10,700 nucleotides of DNA from the NCBI GenBank assembly GCA_963924885.1, contig CAWUUY010000026.1, positions 1 to 10,700 on the forward strand, given 5' to 3'. Shown here in pieces: positions 1-6,261 of this stretch (position 1 is its first letter; each line of letters opens with the position of its first letter). The notes beneath the pieces were generated by a model that was not told where the DNA came from, searched no databases, and saw nothing but the letters and a program-made list of their open reading frames with translations. This DNA is from UBA5216 sp963924885 (lineage in GTDB: Bacteria; Pseudomonadota; Gammaproteobacteria; Burkholderiales; SG8-41). The position numbers were made by a program, and so were the translations under genes.

Positions 1-62
1 ATGACGGTGGTGGTGTGGGTTCGGTGGTGGGGGGGGGTATCGTAACTATTTGTTTTTTAATA
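1..62. other. Low-complexity intergenic end: GT/G-rich tract then T/A-rich tract
   Basis: No gene is visible here. Positions 1-37 are almost only G and T and end in a run of nine G (29-37). Positions 46-75 are almost only A and T and run into the stop codon of the minus-strand hydrolase at 63-65. On the minus strand this is the 3' flank of that gene. No GC-rich stem precedes the A/T stretch, so I do not call an intrinsic terminator. The reading frame that opens at position 15 on the plus strand overlaps the hydrolase antisense and is not credible. Confidence 0.5.
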
Positions 63-1238
63 TTATTTTTTAAACCGATCTTCCAGCCAATCCGCCACGG
101 TGTCGCACGCCAGTGTCAGGTAGTCGCGCTGGCAATGTTGCGCACCGCCTTCTTCAGCCGTGAACACGCGCATGGTTTTGTCTTTGGACGCAATAGCCGC
201 GAACAATTTATCGGCATCAGCACGCGACACTTGCGCATCCTCCGCGCCGTGCAGCAGCAAAAACGGCACGGTGACTTTGCCGGCGACATCGCCGCTTTTG
301 AAGCCTTCGAGTTTTTTTAGCGCTTCGTCGTAGGTCTCGACGCCGCAGGCCCACAGCAAGTGTTCCGCCGGCACCGGCAACGCGGCTTCCTTGATTTTTT
401 GCAGGCGCTTCACCCAGGTGGCGTGGTAATCCCAGATCGGCCCCCACGCGATGCACGCGCTAAAGCGGCTGTCCATCGCGGCGCAGCGCGGCGCGTAATA
501 GCCGCCGAGGCTCATGGCGAGAATCGCCACGCGTTTCATGTCCACGTCGTCGCGCGTCTCCAGATAATCGAGCGCCGCCGTGCCGGCAATATCAAAGTCG
601 TAACGCATGTGCATGCCGCGAAAGCGGATCGCCTCGCCTTGGCCCGGCCCATCCACCAGCAGGCACGAGAAGCCGCGCCGCACCAGATCCGGCACGCCGC
701 GCAGATACTGAATTTCTTTTTGCGTATCAAAGCCACCGAAGCGCACCACGCATGGCGCGCGCTTGTTCTTGGCATTCTCGGCATGGATGTAATACGCGGC
801 GAACGTGCCGTGCTTCGACGGCAGCTCGACGACTTCGATCTTCGGGCGGTCGGTGAGCGCCGCGAATTTACGAAAGCAATCCAGCGATTTTTTATACGCC
901 GCCATCGCGATGTCGTCTTTGGGTTGCCGCGAGTGGTCACCAATCTGGTAGTAAAAACACGCGCGCAGATAGTTTTGCGCGGCGGTGACCTTGTGGCCTG
1001 CGGCCTCGGCTGCCTGCGCGGTTTTCATACGCAAGTCCGCGCCCTTCACCCATTCGTCGAACCACGCTTCGTCGTCGCCGACTTTATTTTGCAGCTTGCT
1101 ACCGATGCGCATGACCTCGGACACTTCCGAGCCGCCGAACGGTGCGGTGGACAGCACCACCAGCATCTCGGCCGACCAACGGTAGTTGCCGGGGAAATAT
1201 TGAAAGTGGGAATCGGATCGGACTTCGGGGGCGTTCAT
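63..1238 (-). CDS. Alpha/beta hydrolase, 2,6-dihydroxypseudooxynicotine hydrolase-like (FrsA/DUF1100-type)
   Basis: A 391-residue cytoplasmic hydrolase with no signal peptide. A helical N-terminal domain (about residues 1-130) precedes the alpha/beta-hydrolase core, as in the nicotine-pathway enzyme that cleaves a C-C bond in 2,6-dihydroxypseudooxynicotine (about 367 residues). Visible motifs are VDGPGQGEA at 195-203, the nucleophile elbow AMSLGG with Ser243 (Ala replaces the first Gly of GxSxG), the likely acid Asp334 in HGAEDAQV, and the likely base His368 in GGAQHC. I chose the ATG at 1236-1238 because AGAGGAAG lies just upstream; the open frame continues to 1376, but that extension is low-complexity and repeat-derived. 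It is the second gene after the minus-strand enolase-superfamily gene, 130 bp downstream, and could be co-transcribed. The family fold is clear. The substrate is inferred only from resemblance, and an ester or other C-C hydrolase role is equally possible. Confidence 0.85.
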   Translation of the reverse strand: MNAPEVRSDSHFQYFPGNYRWSAEMLVVLSTAPFGGSEVSEVMRIGSKLQNKVGDDEAWFDEWVKGADLRMKTAQAAEAAGHKVTAAQNYLRACFYYQIGDHSRQPKDDIAMAAYKKSLDCFRKFAALTDRPKIEVVELPSKHGTFAAYYIHAENAKNKRAPCVVRFGGFDTQKEIQYLRGVPDLVRRGFSCLLVDGPGQGEAIRFRGMHMRYDFDIAGTAALDYLETRDDVDMKRVAILAMSLGGYYAPRCAAMDSRFSACIAWGPIWDYHATWVKRLQKIKEAALPVPAEHLLWACGVETYDEALKKLEGFKSGDVAGKVTVPFLLLHGAEDAQVSRADADKLFAAIASKDKTMRVFTAEEGGAQHCQRDYLTLACDTVADWLEDRFKK

Positions 1239-1368
1239 GGGGCTTCCTCTCTTGGTGATCTGGTAATTGGGTAATGAACCAGTTGACGAATACACCGCGA
1301 AAGCTCCTTCCCCCTGAAGGGGAGGGGACAATTCGCGGGAGTTTATTTCGCTATTCAATACAGTTTGT
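1239..1368. repeat. Intergenic spacer with a short GC-rich palindromic repeat and an AT microrepeat
   Basis: This spacer separates two minus-strand genes. At 1305-1327 is a pyrimidine-then-purine palindrome centred on CCCCTGAAGGGG (1311-1322), which can fold into a short hairpin on either strand. Read on the minus strand in the hydrolase frame it yields a Ser-Pro-Pro-Leu-Gln-Gly-Glu-Gly-like peptide; from memory, such peptides are common in over-extended gene calls because this kind of element is scattered between genes in many proteobacteria. At 1261-1275 lies a tandem microrepeat, GGTAATT followed by GGGTAAT. The Shine-Dalgarno sequence of the hydrolase lies at its left edge. I see no convincing promoter. 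Confidence 0.45.
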
Positions 1369-2466
1369 TCAAGCAATCCGCAATTTCTTAATCAGTTTCA
1401 GATCAGGATCCACGCCCAGCCCTGGTCCTTGCGGTAATTCATAGCAGCCGTTTTTCTTCGGGTTGATCCATTCGCCCATCGGGGTTTCGGCAAAATCGCA
1501 ATCGAAGCGCTCCACCACGCTGTCGGCGGCCATGGCGGCGATGCAGTGCATCGAGGCAATCAGGCCCGGCCCGAAATACGCCGAGTGCGGTACCACGTTG
1601 ACGCCAAAGGTTTCCGCCAGCGTCATCACCTTGCGCATCATAGTGACGCCGCCGACCTTGGCGACACTCGGCTGTGCGTAGGTGATCGCGTCGCTTTCAA
1701 ACATGCCCAAAAAATCGTGCAGCATCGCGTTTTCACCCGCGGCGGTGGCGATGCCGCCCACGTCCTGCACCTTGGCGAGACCGCGATGGTCTTCGGGCGG
1801 CCACACGGGTTCTTCCAGCCATTTAGGGTTAAACGGCGCGAGCACTTCTGCCATGTGGATCGCTTGATCCACGGTCCACGGGCAGTTGCAATCGATCATG
1901 ATCGGAATATCCGGCCCGGCGACTTTGCGCGCGGCCTTCACCGGCGCTTCGGTGACTTCGTGCAGTTTCAAGTGTTTGTAGCCGCGCTTCATGGCGCGCT
2001 CGGTATACATCGCGATTTCTTTCGCGTCACCGTAACGCAGCAGGCTCGCATACGCGGGCAACTCTTTGCGCGGTGAACCGCCGAGCAGCCGATACAGCGG
2101 TAAACCCGCCGCCTTGCCCGCGATATCCCACAGGGCGATGTCGATGGCGGAGAGCGCATACATCGCCGGCCCGTTGCGCCCGGAACCGGACACGCTGCGT
2201 TGCAGGCTGTCGACCAGCGAAGTGATGTCCGTGGCGTCGCGCCCGATGCACAGCGGCGTGAGGATGTCGTCGATCACCGCCTTGGTCGCGGCGTAAATGC
2301 GATGGCCGAAACCCTCGCCCCAGCCGGTAATGCCTTCGTCGGTATCCACGCGCACCATCAGCGTATTGATGCTGGTGCGCGGCAGGCCGCTCGCTTTGGG
2401 CGCGATCTTGCCCGCGATGAGGATCGGCGTGTTGACGACGATGGTTTCTATTTTTGTGATTTTCAT
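1369..2466 (-). CDS. Enolase-superfamily protein, mandelate racemase/muconate lactonizing type
   Basis: A 365-residue cytoplasmic enzyme of normal family length. Members bind Mg2+ and abstract the proton alpha to a carboxylate, then racemise, dehydrate or cycloisomerise the acid. The N-terminal capping domain covers about 1-125 (GWGEGFGH at 48-55) and the barrel covers about 135-350. Likely metal ligands are Asp192 in MIDCN, Glu218 or Glu219 in WLEEP, and Glu245 in AAGEN. His294 in VVPHSAYFGPG matches the general-base histidine. Two positions are atypical: the KxK motif reads Lys167-Leu-His169, and the Asp that normally pairs with the histidine (QPDxxxxGG) appears as Ser267 in QPSVAKVGG. The start at 2464-2466 fits the canonical beta-strand MKITKIETI; the frame runs open to 2637, but that extension is pyrimidine-tract sequence and overlaps the divergent gene. 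There is no strong Shine-Dalgarno at this start. Family is confident, reaction unknown. Confidence 0.87.
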   Translation of the reverse strand: MKITKIETIVVNTPILIAGKIAPKASGLPRTSINTLMVRVDTDEGITGWGEGFGHRIYAATKAVIDDILTPLCIGRDATDITSLVDSLQRSVSGSGRNGPAMYALSAIDIALWDIAGKAAGLPLYRLLGGSPRKELPAYASLLRYGDAKEIAMYTERAMKRGYKHLKLHEVTEAPVKAARKVAGPDIPIMIDCNCPWTVDQAIHMAEVLAPFNPKWLEEPVWPPEDHRGLAKVQDVGGIATAAGENAMLHDFLGMFESDAITYAQPSVAKVGGVTMMRKVMTLAETFGVNVVPHSAYFGPGLIASMHCIAAMAADSVVERFDCDFAETPMGEWINPKKNGCYELPQGPGLGVDPDLKLIKKLRIA

Positions 2467-2584
2467 TAGCCGACTTAGGGGTGGGAGTGAAGAGAGAGGA
2501 GAGAGGTGTTGACGTTGTGGCTTCACGCTCGATGGTTCGTACGATTTTACAGTACACTCCGCCGCCACCGATGGAGAAACAATA
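2467..2584. promoter_or_regulatory. Divergent intergenic region between the enolase-superfamily gene and a Bug receptor gene
   Basis: These 118 bp must hold the start signals for two divergent genes. The left half (2478-2508) is a purine-rich tract on the plus strand, giving a pyrimidine-rich 5' leader to the minus-strand gene. A TTGACG hexamer is at 2509-2514 and a TACGAT hexamer at 2540-2545, but the 25-bp spacing is too long for a standard sigma70 promoter, so neither is assigned. GGAG at 2573-2576 is the ribosome binding site for the gene at 2585, with 8 nt spacing. Shared control of the receptor and the enzyme is an inference from the arrangement. Confidence 0.4.
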
Positions 2585-3550
2585 ATGTCCCGTATCCGCA
2601 TCATGATCGCCACCGCACTGCTCGTGTTGTCCGGCACGGCGGGGGCGCAAACCGCCTACCCGAGCAAACCCATCCGCCTCGTGCTGCCGTTTCCGCCCGG
2701 CGCGCCCAGCGACATCATCGGCCGCGCGATCGGCAACAAACTCGCCGAGCAACTGGGCACGCCGGTGGTCGCCGACAACCGCGTGGGCGCGGGCGGCAAT
2801 GTGGGTATCGCTATCGTGGCGAAGGCGTTGCCCGACGGCCATACCATCTCCGTTACCACGCCGGCGATTGCGCTAAGCCCCTCGCTGTATAACAACCTGG
2901 GCTACGACCTGCAAAAAGACTTAACCTCCATTGCGCGCCTTGCCGCGATTGAAAACGTAGTGCTGGTGCATCCGGCGGTACCCGCGAAAACCCTGCGCGA
3001 GTTTATTGAACTCGCGCGCAAGCAGCCGGGCAAGCTCACCTATGGCTCCGGCGGCTTGGGCACCACCAATCATCTGGCGAACGAGTTATTGAAGACGCTG
3101 GAAAAAATCGATATTCTGCACGTGCCGTACAAGGGCGCGACGGTCGCCGCGGTCGCGCTGATGGGCGCGGAGGTGGATGAAGTGATTGTGTCGGTGGCCT
3201 CGTCGCTGCCGTACATCCGCAGCGGCAAAGTGCGCCCCATCGCCGTGCTCTCCGAAAAGCGCGTCTCGCAACTACCCGACGTGCCCACGTCCAAAGAGGC
3301 CGGCGTGCCCGGTTTTCAAATGTCGATCTGGTACGGCATGCTCGCGCCGGGCAATATGTCGAAGGAGCTCGTCGCGCGGCTTAACACCGAGGCGATCAAG
3401 TCGTTGAACTCGGCGGAGGTGCGCAAGAGCTTCGCCGCGCAGGGCGTGGACCCGTGGCCCGGTACACCGGCGGAATTTGACGCGCTGATTAAAAGCGAAA
3501 CCGCGCGCTATGCGAAAATTATCGAGCGGGCGGGGTTGAAGAAGGAATAG
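2585..3550 (+). CDS. Bug/TctC-family periplasmic solute-binding protein (tripartite tricarboxylate transporter receptor)
   Basis: A 321-residue secreted receptor, the usual size. A signal peptide (SRIRIM basic start, hydrophobic 7-18) is probably cleaved after Ala21 (AGA|QTAYPS). The mature protein opens with the family signature YPSKPIRLV (25-33), then SDIIGR (42-47), ADNRVGAGG (63-71) and PDGHTI (83-88), followed by the second-lobe motif HVPYKGA. Characterised relatives bind carboxylates such as citrate, aspartate or glutamate in the periplasm and hand them to TctA/TctB-type membrane proteins; none is present here. GGAG 8 nt before the ATG supports this start. The gene is divergent from the mandelate racemase-like enzyme, hinting that its ligand may be that enzyme's substrate or product, and it is followed 46 bp later by the SixA-like gene. 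The ligand cannot be read from the sequence. Confidence 0.93.
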   Translation: MSRIRIMIATALLVLSGTAGAQTAYPSKPIRLVLPFPPGAPSDIIGRAIGNKLAEQLGTPVVADNRVGAGGNVGIAIVAKALPDGHTISVTTPAIALSPSLYNNLGYDLQKDLTSIARLAAIENVVLVHPAVPAKTLREFIELARKQPGKLTYGSGGLGTTNHLANELLKTLEKIDILHVPYKGATVAAVALMGAEVDEVIVSVASSLPYIRSGKVRPIAVLSEKRVSQLPDVPTSKEAGVPGFQMSIWYGMLAPGNMSKELVARLNTEAIKSLNSAEVRKSFAAQGVDPWPGTPAEFDALIKSETARYAKIIERAGLKKE

Positions 3551-3596
3551 ATTACAGACATCACTCGATATCGTACAAAAACGAAAAAGGAGCGCC

Positions 3597-4070
3597 ATGA
3601 AAGTTTATCTCGTCCATCACGTAGACGCGTTATCCGCCGCGCAAGACCCGCAGCGGCACATCAGCCCGATGGGCTGCGACCAGGCGGATCGTCTGGGCGC
3701 GCGCTGGCGCGCGGTGGGTGTGTATCCCGTGCGTATCCTGCACAGCGAGTTGCAATGGTCCATCGACACGGCGGTGCGCATCGCCGCCAAGCTCGGTGCG
3801 TCGGACAAGGTGGCGAAGGCCGCGTACCCGATCAACACCGGAGACCCGATTACGCCGTTCATGGCGGAGATCGCCTCATCGAAAGTCGACATCATGATGT
3901 GCGGCCACGTCGATTATCTGCTGCGCTCGGCCTCGCACCTGGTGTGCGGCGACGAGAAAAAGAAAGTGGTCGAATTCAAGCCGGGCAACGGTACGGCGGT
4001 GTGCATTGAGGGCAGCGGCAGCGATTGGGTGATTACTTACGCTTGGCGGCAGGATCACGCGGCGGGGTGA
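3597..4070 (+). CDS. SixA-like histidine phosphatase-superfamily protein with altered RHG motif
   Basis: A 157-residue cytoplasmic protein, close to E. coli SixA (161 residues), a phosphohistidine phosphatase. The overall pattern is retained: the first strand MKVYLV, the SPMGCDQADRLG helix (23-34, normally LTxxGxxQA), ILHSELQWSIDTA (47-59) and GHVDYLL (103-109). The catalytic first motif, normally RHG or RHA, reads His7-His8-Val9: the nucleophilic histidine is kept but its Arg partner is lost. The second conserved Arg, in the SxxxRAxQTA motif, is Trp54. The second catalytic histidine is present (His104). A strong AAGGAG site precedes the ATG. It follows the Bug receptor gene by 46 bp on the same strand, so co-transcription is plausible. 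It may be a weak phosphatase with changed specificity or a phospho-ligand-binding pseudoenzyme. The frame is intact, so it is not an obvious pseudogene. Confidence 0.75.
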   Translation: MKVYLVHHVDALSAAQDPQRHISPMGCDQADRLGARWRAVGVYPVRILHSELQWSIDTAVRIAAKLGASDKVAKAAYPINTGDPITPFMAEIASSKVDIMMCGHVDYLLRSASHLVCGDEKKKVVEFKPGNGTAVCIEGSGSDWVITYAWRQDHAAG

Positions 4071-4102
4071 TGGGCATCCCGCGGCGCGTTGGATGGCTTC
4101 GC

Positions 4103-5092
4103 TTAATTCGCCTTCGCCCCCGACTCCTTCACCGCCTGCCGCCACTTGTGAATTTCCTTTGATACGAATTCACGCGCTTCCTTGCCGGTCTGAAATTCCG
4201 GATCGAAGCCGTTATCCGCGAGGCGTGTTCTAAATTCCGCCACGCTCATCACCCGGGTGAGCGCATCCGCGAGCCGCTTGTGCACGGATGGCGGCAGCCC
4301 GGCGGGCGCGCCGATGAAGCGAAACGCCTCGGGATTCACCGTCGGAAAACCGGCGGCGCCGAACGTGGGGGTATTCGGCAGTTGCGGAAACGGTTTTTTG
4401 CCGGTGAGCGCCAGCGGTATCAGCGAGCCGGCCTGGATCTGCGGCATCACCGTGCCCGGCACTACGAAGGTGAGATCGGTGTGTCCGCCCAGCACATCGA
4501 GGATCGCCGCGCCCGCGCCATTGAACGGCACGTGCAGCAGATTGATCTTCGCGGCGGCATTGAGCATCGCCGTTGTGAGATGGCTCGACGAACCCACGCC
4601 CGCCGAAGCGGAACTGATTTTGCCGGGATGGGCGCGCGCCGCCGTAATCAGCTCCTGAAGCGTGCGCACTTTCAGGCCGGGGTGCGTGACCAGCACCGTC
4701 GGCGAGGTCGCAATGATCGCGACAAAGGTGAAATCCCGCTCGGCGTCGTATGGCAGCTTGTCGGCGAACCCCGGATTGATCGCAAACGCGGTATCCAGCA
4801 TCGCCAGCGTGTAGCCGTCGCCCGGCGACTTGGCGAGTATTTGCGTACCGAGCACGCTGCCCGCGCCGCCGCGGTTATCCACCACGATTTGTTGTCCGAG
4901 CAGATCGCTCAGGCGCGGCGCCACCAGCCGCGCCAGCAGATCGGTGCCGCCGCCCGCGACAAAGGGCACGATCATGCGGATGGGGCGGATGGGGTACGCG
5001 GGATCGGCTGCGCTTGCGCCGTGAATGGGCAGCAGCAAGGCGCCGATCGTGATTGCCAGAAGGATGCGGAATCTGCCGAGAGTCAGTTTCAT
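4103..5092 (-). CDS. Bug/TctC-family periplasmic solute-binding protein
   Basis: A 329-residue receptor. The N-terminus has two Arg, a hydrophobic core (10-23) and a cleavage site after Ala28 (ASA|ADPAYP). Family signatures are PIRPIRMIVPF (34-44), GGGTDLLARL (47-56), VDNRGGAG (71-78), GDGYTL (91-96) and LHVPFNGAG in the second lobe. Note PFNG where the other receptors have PYKG or PYKS: the Lys is replaced by Asn. The ATG at 5090-5092 is supported by CGGAG 6 nt upstream on the minus strand. It converges on the SixA-like gene with only 32 bp between the two stops and diverges from the tandem receptor pair to its right. No transporter membrane gene accompanies it, so it probably works with a permease encoded elsewhere. 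Ligand unknown; a carboxylate is the default expectation for the family. Confidence 0.93.
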   Translation of the reverse strand: MKLTLGRFRILLAITIGALLLPIHGASAADPAYPIRPIRMIVPFVAGGGTDLLARLVAPRLSDLLGQQIVVDNRGGAGSVLGTQILAKSPGDGYTLAMLDTAFAINPGFADKLPYDAERDFTFVAIIATSPTVLVTHPGLKVRTLQELITAARAHPGKISSASAGVGSSSHLTTAMLNAAAKINLLHVPFNGAGAAILDVLGGHTDLTFVVPGTVMPQIQAGSLIPLALTGKKPFPQLPNTPTFGAAGFPTVNPEAFRFIGAPAGLPPSVHKRLADALTRVMSVAEFRTRLADNGFDPEFQTGKEAREFVSKEIHKWRQAVKESGAKAN

Positions 5093-5277
5093 GGGATGCT
5101 CCGATTGCCGTCAAGAATAGGGACGTTCACGCACCAGAGAACTTTCCTCTCCCGTTCGCGCGAGGTGGAGCGACGACGGCGGAGGAAGCGCACCCAAGGG
5201 ATTGTATCGCTGCACGTCCCCGGATGGGCGGGGATCGAGAGTAGTCAAAGTCGCCCGCGGGCAGGTAGACTCGGCCC
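5093..5277. promoter_or_regulatory. Divergent intergenic region between two Bug receptor genes, with a hairpin
   Basis: This 185-bp spacer must carry the promoters of the minus-strand receptor and of the tandem plus-strand pair. A perfect 6-bp inverted repeat, TCCCCG at 5217-5222 and CGGGGA at 5229-5234 with a 6-nt loop, lies about 45-60 bp before the plus-strand start and could be an operator or a leader hairpin. At 5139-5166 is a CTCTCCCG...GCGAGGTGGAG segment that resembles a degraded copy of the kind of GC-rich palindromic element seen near 1311. No promoter hexamer pair with proper spacing stands out. Any upstream extension of the 5278 frame is blocked by a TAG at 5266-5268. Confidence 0.35.
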
Positions 5278-6243
5278 ATGACACACTTTCCCATTCTTTC
5301 GGCAATGCTGTTGGTTGGCGCCAGTCACGCGATTGCCGCGCAAACCCAGTACCCGTCCAAACCCATCCGCCTGATTGTCGCGCAGACCGCCGGCGGCAAC
5401 TCCGACATGGTGGCACGCGCGTACGGTCAGCGCTTGGGTGACCGCCTGGGGCAGCAGATCGTGATTGACAATCGCGGCGGCGGCTCCGGCATTGTCGCTA
5501 CGGAAATCGTGTCGCACGCCCCGCCCGACGGTTACACGCTGCTGCTGGCGCCGACGGCGCATGCGATCAACCCCAGTCTGTTCGCGAAGCTGCCGTACGA
5601 TACGCAGCGCGACGTAAAGCCGATTTCGCTGCTGGGCATCGGCTACAACATTCTGGTGGTGACGCAGAATCACGCGGCGCGCACGGTGCGCGATCTGGTC
5701 AATGCGGCGAAAGCGCGGCCTGGCAAGCTCACCTATGCTTCGTCGGGCACGGCGGGCGCATCGCATCTGACCGGCGAATTGTTTCGCGTGATGGCGGGCA
5801 TCGACGTGCTGCATGTGGCGTACAAGGGCGCACCGGCCTCGCTCACCGCGTTGATCGGTGGCGAGATCGATTTTAGCTTCAGCAGCATGGCGAGTACGCT
5901 ACCGCTGGTGCGCGGCGGGCGGCTGCGCGCGCTGGGTGTGTCGTCGCCGGAGCGCTGGCCGACGCTGCCGGAGATTCCCACGGTGTCGGAGGCCGGAGTA
6001 CCGGGTTATGAAAGCTCCAGTTGGCAGGGCTTGTTCGGCCCGGCGAAAATTTCTCCGGCACTGGTGACGCTGCTGCATAGCGAAGTAGCCGATATCGCAA
6101 AACTGCCCGATATGCACAAGCGCCTGTCCGCCGAGGGGTTGTTGCCGCAGGGCACCTCGCCGCAGGCGTTTGAAAAATTCATCGCTGTGGAAATCGCCAA
6201 GTGGGCCAAGGTGACCAAGGCTGCGGGCATCACCGCGCAGTAA
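5278..6243 (+). CDS. Bug/TctC-family periplasmic solute-binding protein (first of a tandem pair)
   Basis: A 321-residue receptor. Signatures are YPSKPIRLIV (25-34), GGNSDMVAR (39-47), IDNRGGGSG (63-71), PPDGYTLLL (82-90) and HVAYKGA in the second lobe, with a typical C-terminal KWAKVTKAAGI. The signal peptide is short and unusual: MTHFPILSAM has no Lys or Arg, only a histidine, before the hydrophobic stretch; cleavage is likely after Ala20 or Ala21 (AIAA|QTQYPS). An upstream start is impossible because an in-frame TAG lies 10-12 bases before the ATG. The ribosome binding site is weak (AGGT, about 11 nt away). The next receptor gene starts 18 bp after the stop, so the two are very probably one operon. 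As for the other receptors in the window, the ligand is not determinable and no permease is encoded nearby. Confidence 0.92.
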   Translation: MTHFPILSAMLLVGASHAIAAQTQYPSKPIRLIVAQTAGGNSDMVARAYGQRLGDRLGQQIVIDNRGGGSGIVATEIVSHAPPDGYTLLLAPTAHAINPSLFAKLPYDTQRDVKPISLLGIGYNILVVTQNHAARTVRDLVNAAKARPGKLTYASSGTAGASHLTGELFRVMAGIDVLHVAYKGAPASLTALIGGEIDFSFSSMASTLPLVRGGRLRALGVSSPERWPTLPEIPTVSEAGVPGYESSSWQGLFGPAKISPALVTLLHSEVADIAKLPDMHKRLSAEGLLPQGTSPQAFEKFIAVEIAKWAKVTKAAGITAQ

Positions 6244-6250
6244 ATTACAC

Positions 6251-6255
6251 AGGAG
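6251..6255 (+). promoter_or_regulatory. Ribosome binding site that selects a GTG start
   Basis: AGGAG ends 6 nt before the GTG at 6262 and 12 nt before the in-frame ATG at 6268. The spacing favours GTG, which adds Met-Arg to the N-terminus and supplies the basic residue of the signal peptide. Confidence 0.7.
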
Positions 6256-6261
6256 TTCATC

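Noticed and set aside
360..1274. Long plus-strand open frame of 304 codons
   Set aside because: It is antisense to the hydrolase, has no recognisable domain and has the same Arg/His/Ala-rich shadow composition.
1239..1376. N-terminal extension of the minus-strand hydrolase to 1376
   Set aside because: The extra 46 residues come from the palindromic repeat and an AT microrepeat and would overlap the end of the upstream gene. The ATG at 1238 has a strong ribosome binding site.
2467..2637. N-terminal extension of the enolase-superfamily protein to 2637
   Set aside because: It overlaps the start of the divergent receptor gene and is pyrimidine-tract sequence; the canonical family N-terminus begins at 2466.
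3597..4070. Calling the SixA-like gene a pseudogene
   Set aside because: The frame is full length with a good ribosome binding site and both catalytic histidines; only specific residues differ.
4057..4085. Possible terminator hairpin between the convergent SixA-like and Bug genes
   Set aside because: Only a 5-bp stem (GCGGG/CCCGC) with a large loop and no T-tract on either strand.
4280..5281. Long plus-strand open frame of 333 codons
   Set aside because: It is the antisense of the minus-strand Bug receptor, with an Arg/His-rich composition typical of shadow frames in GC-rich DNA.
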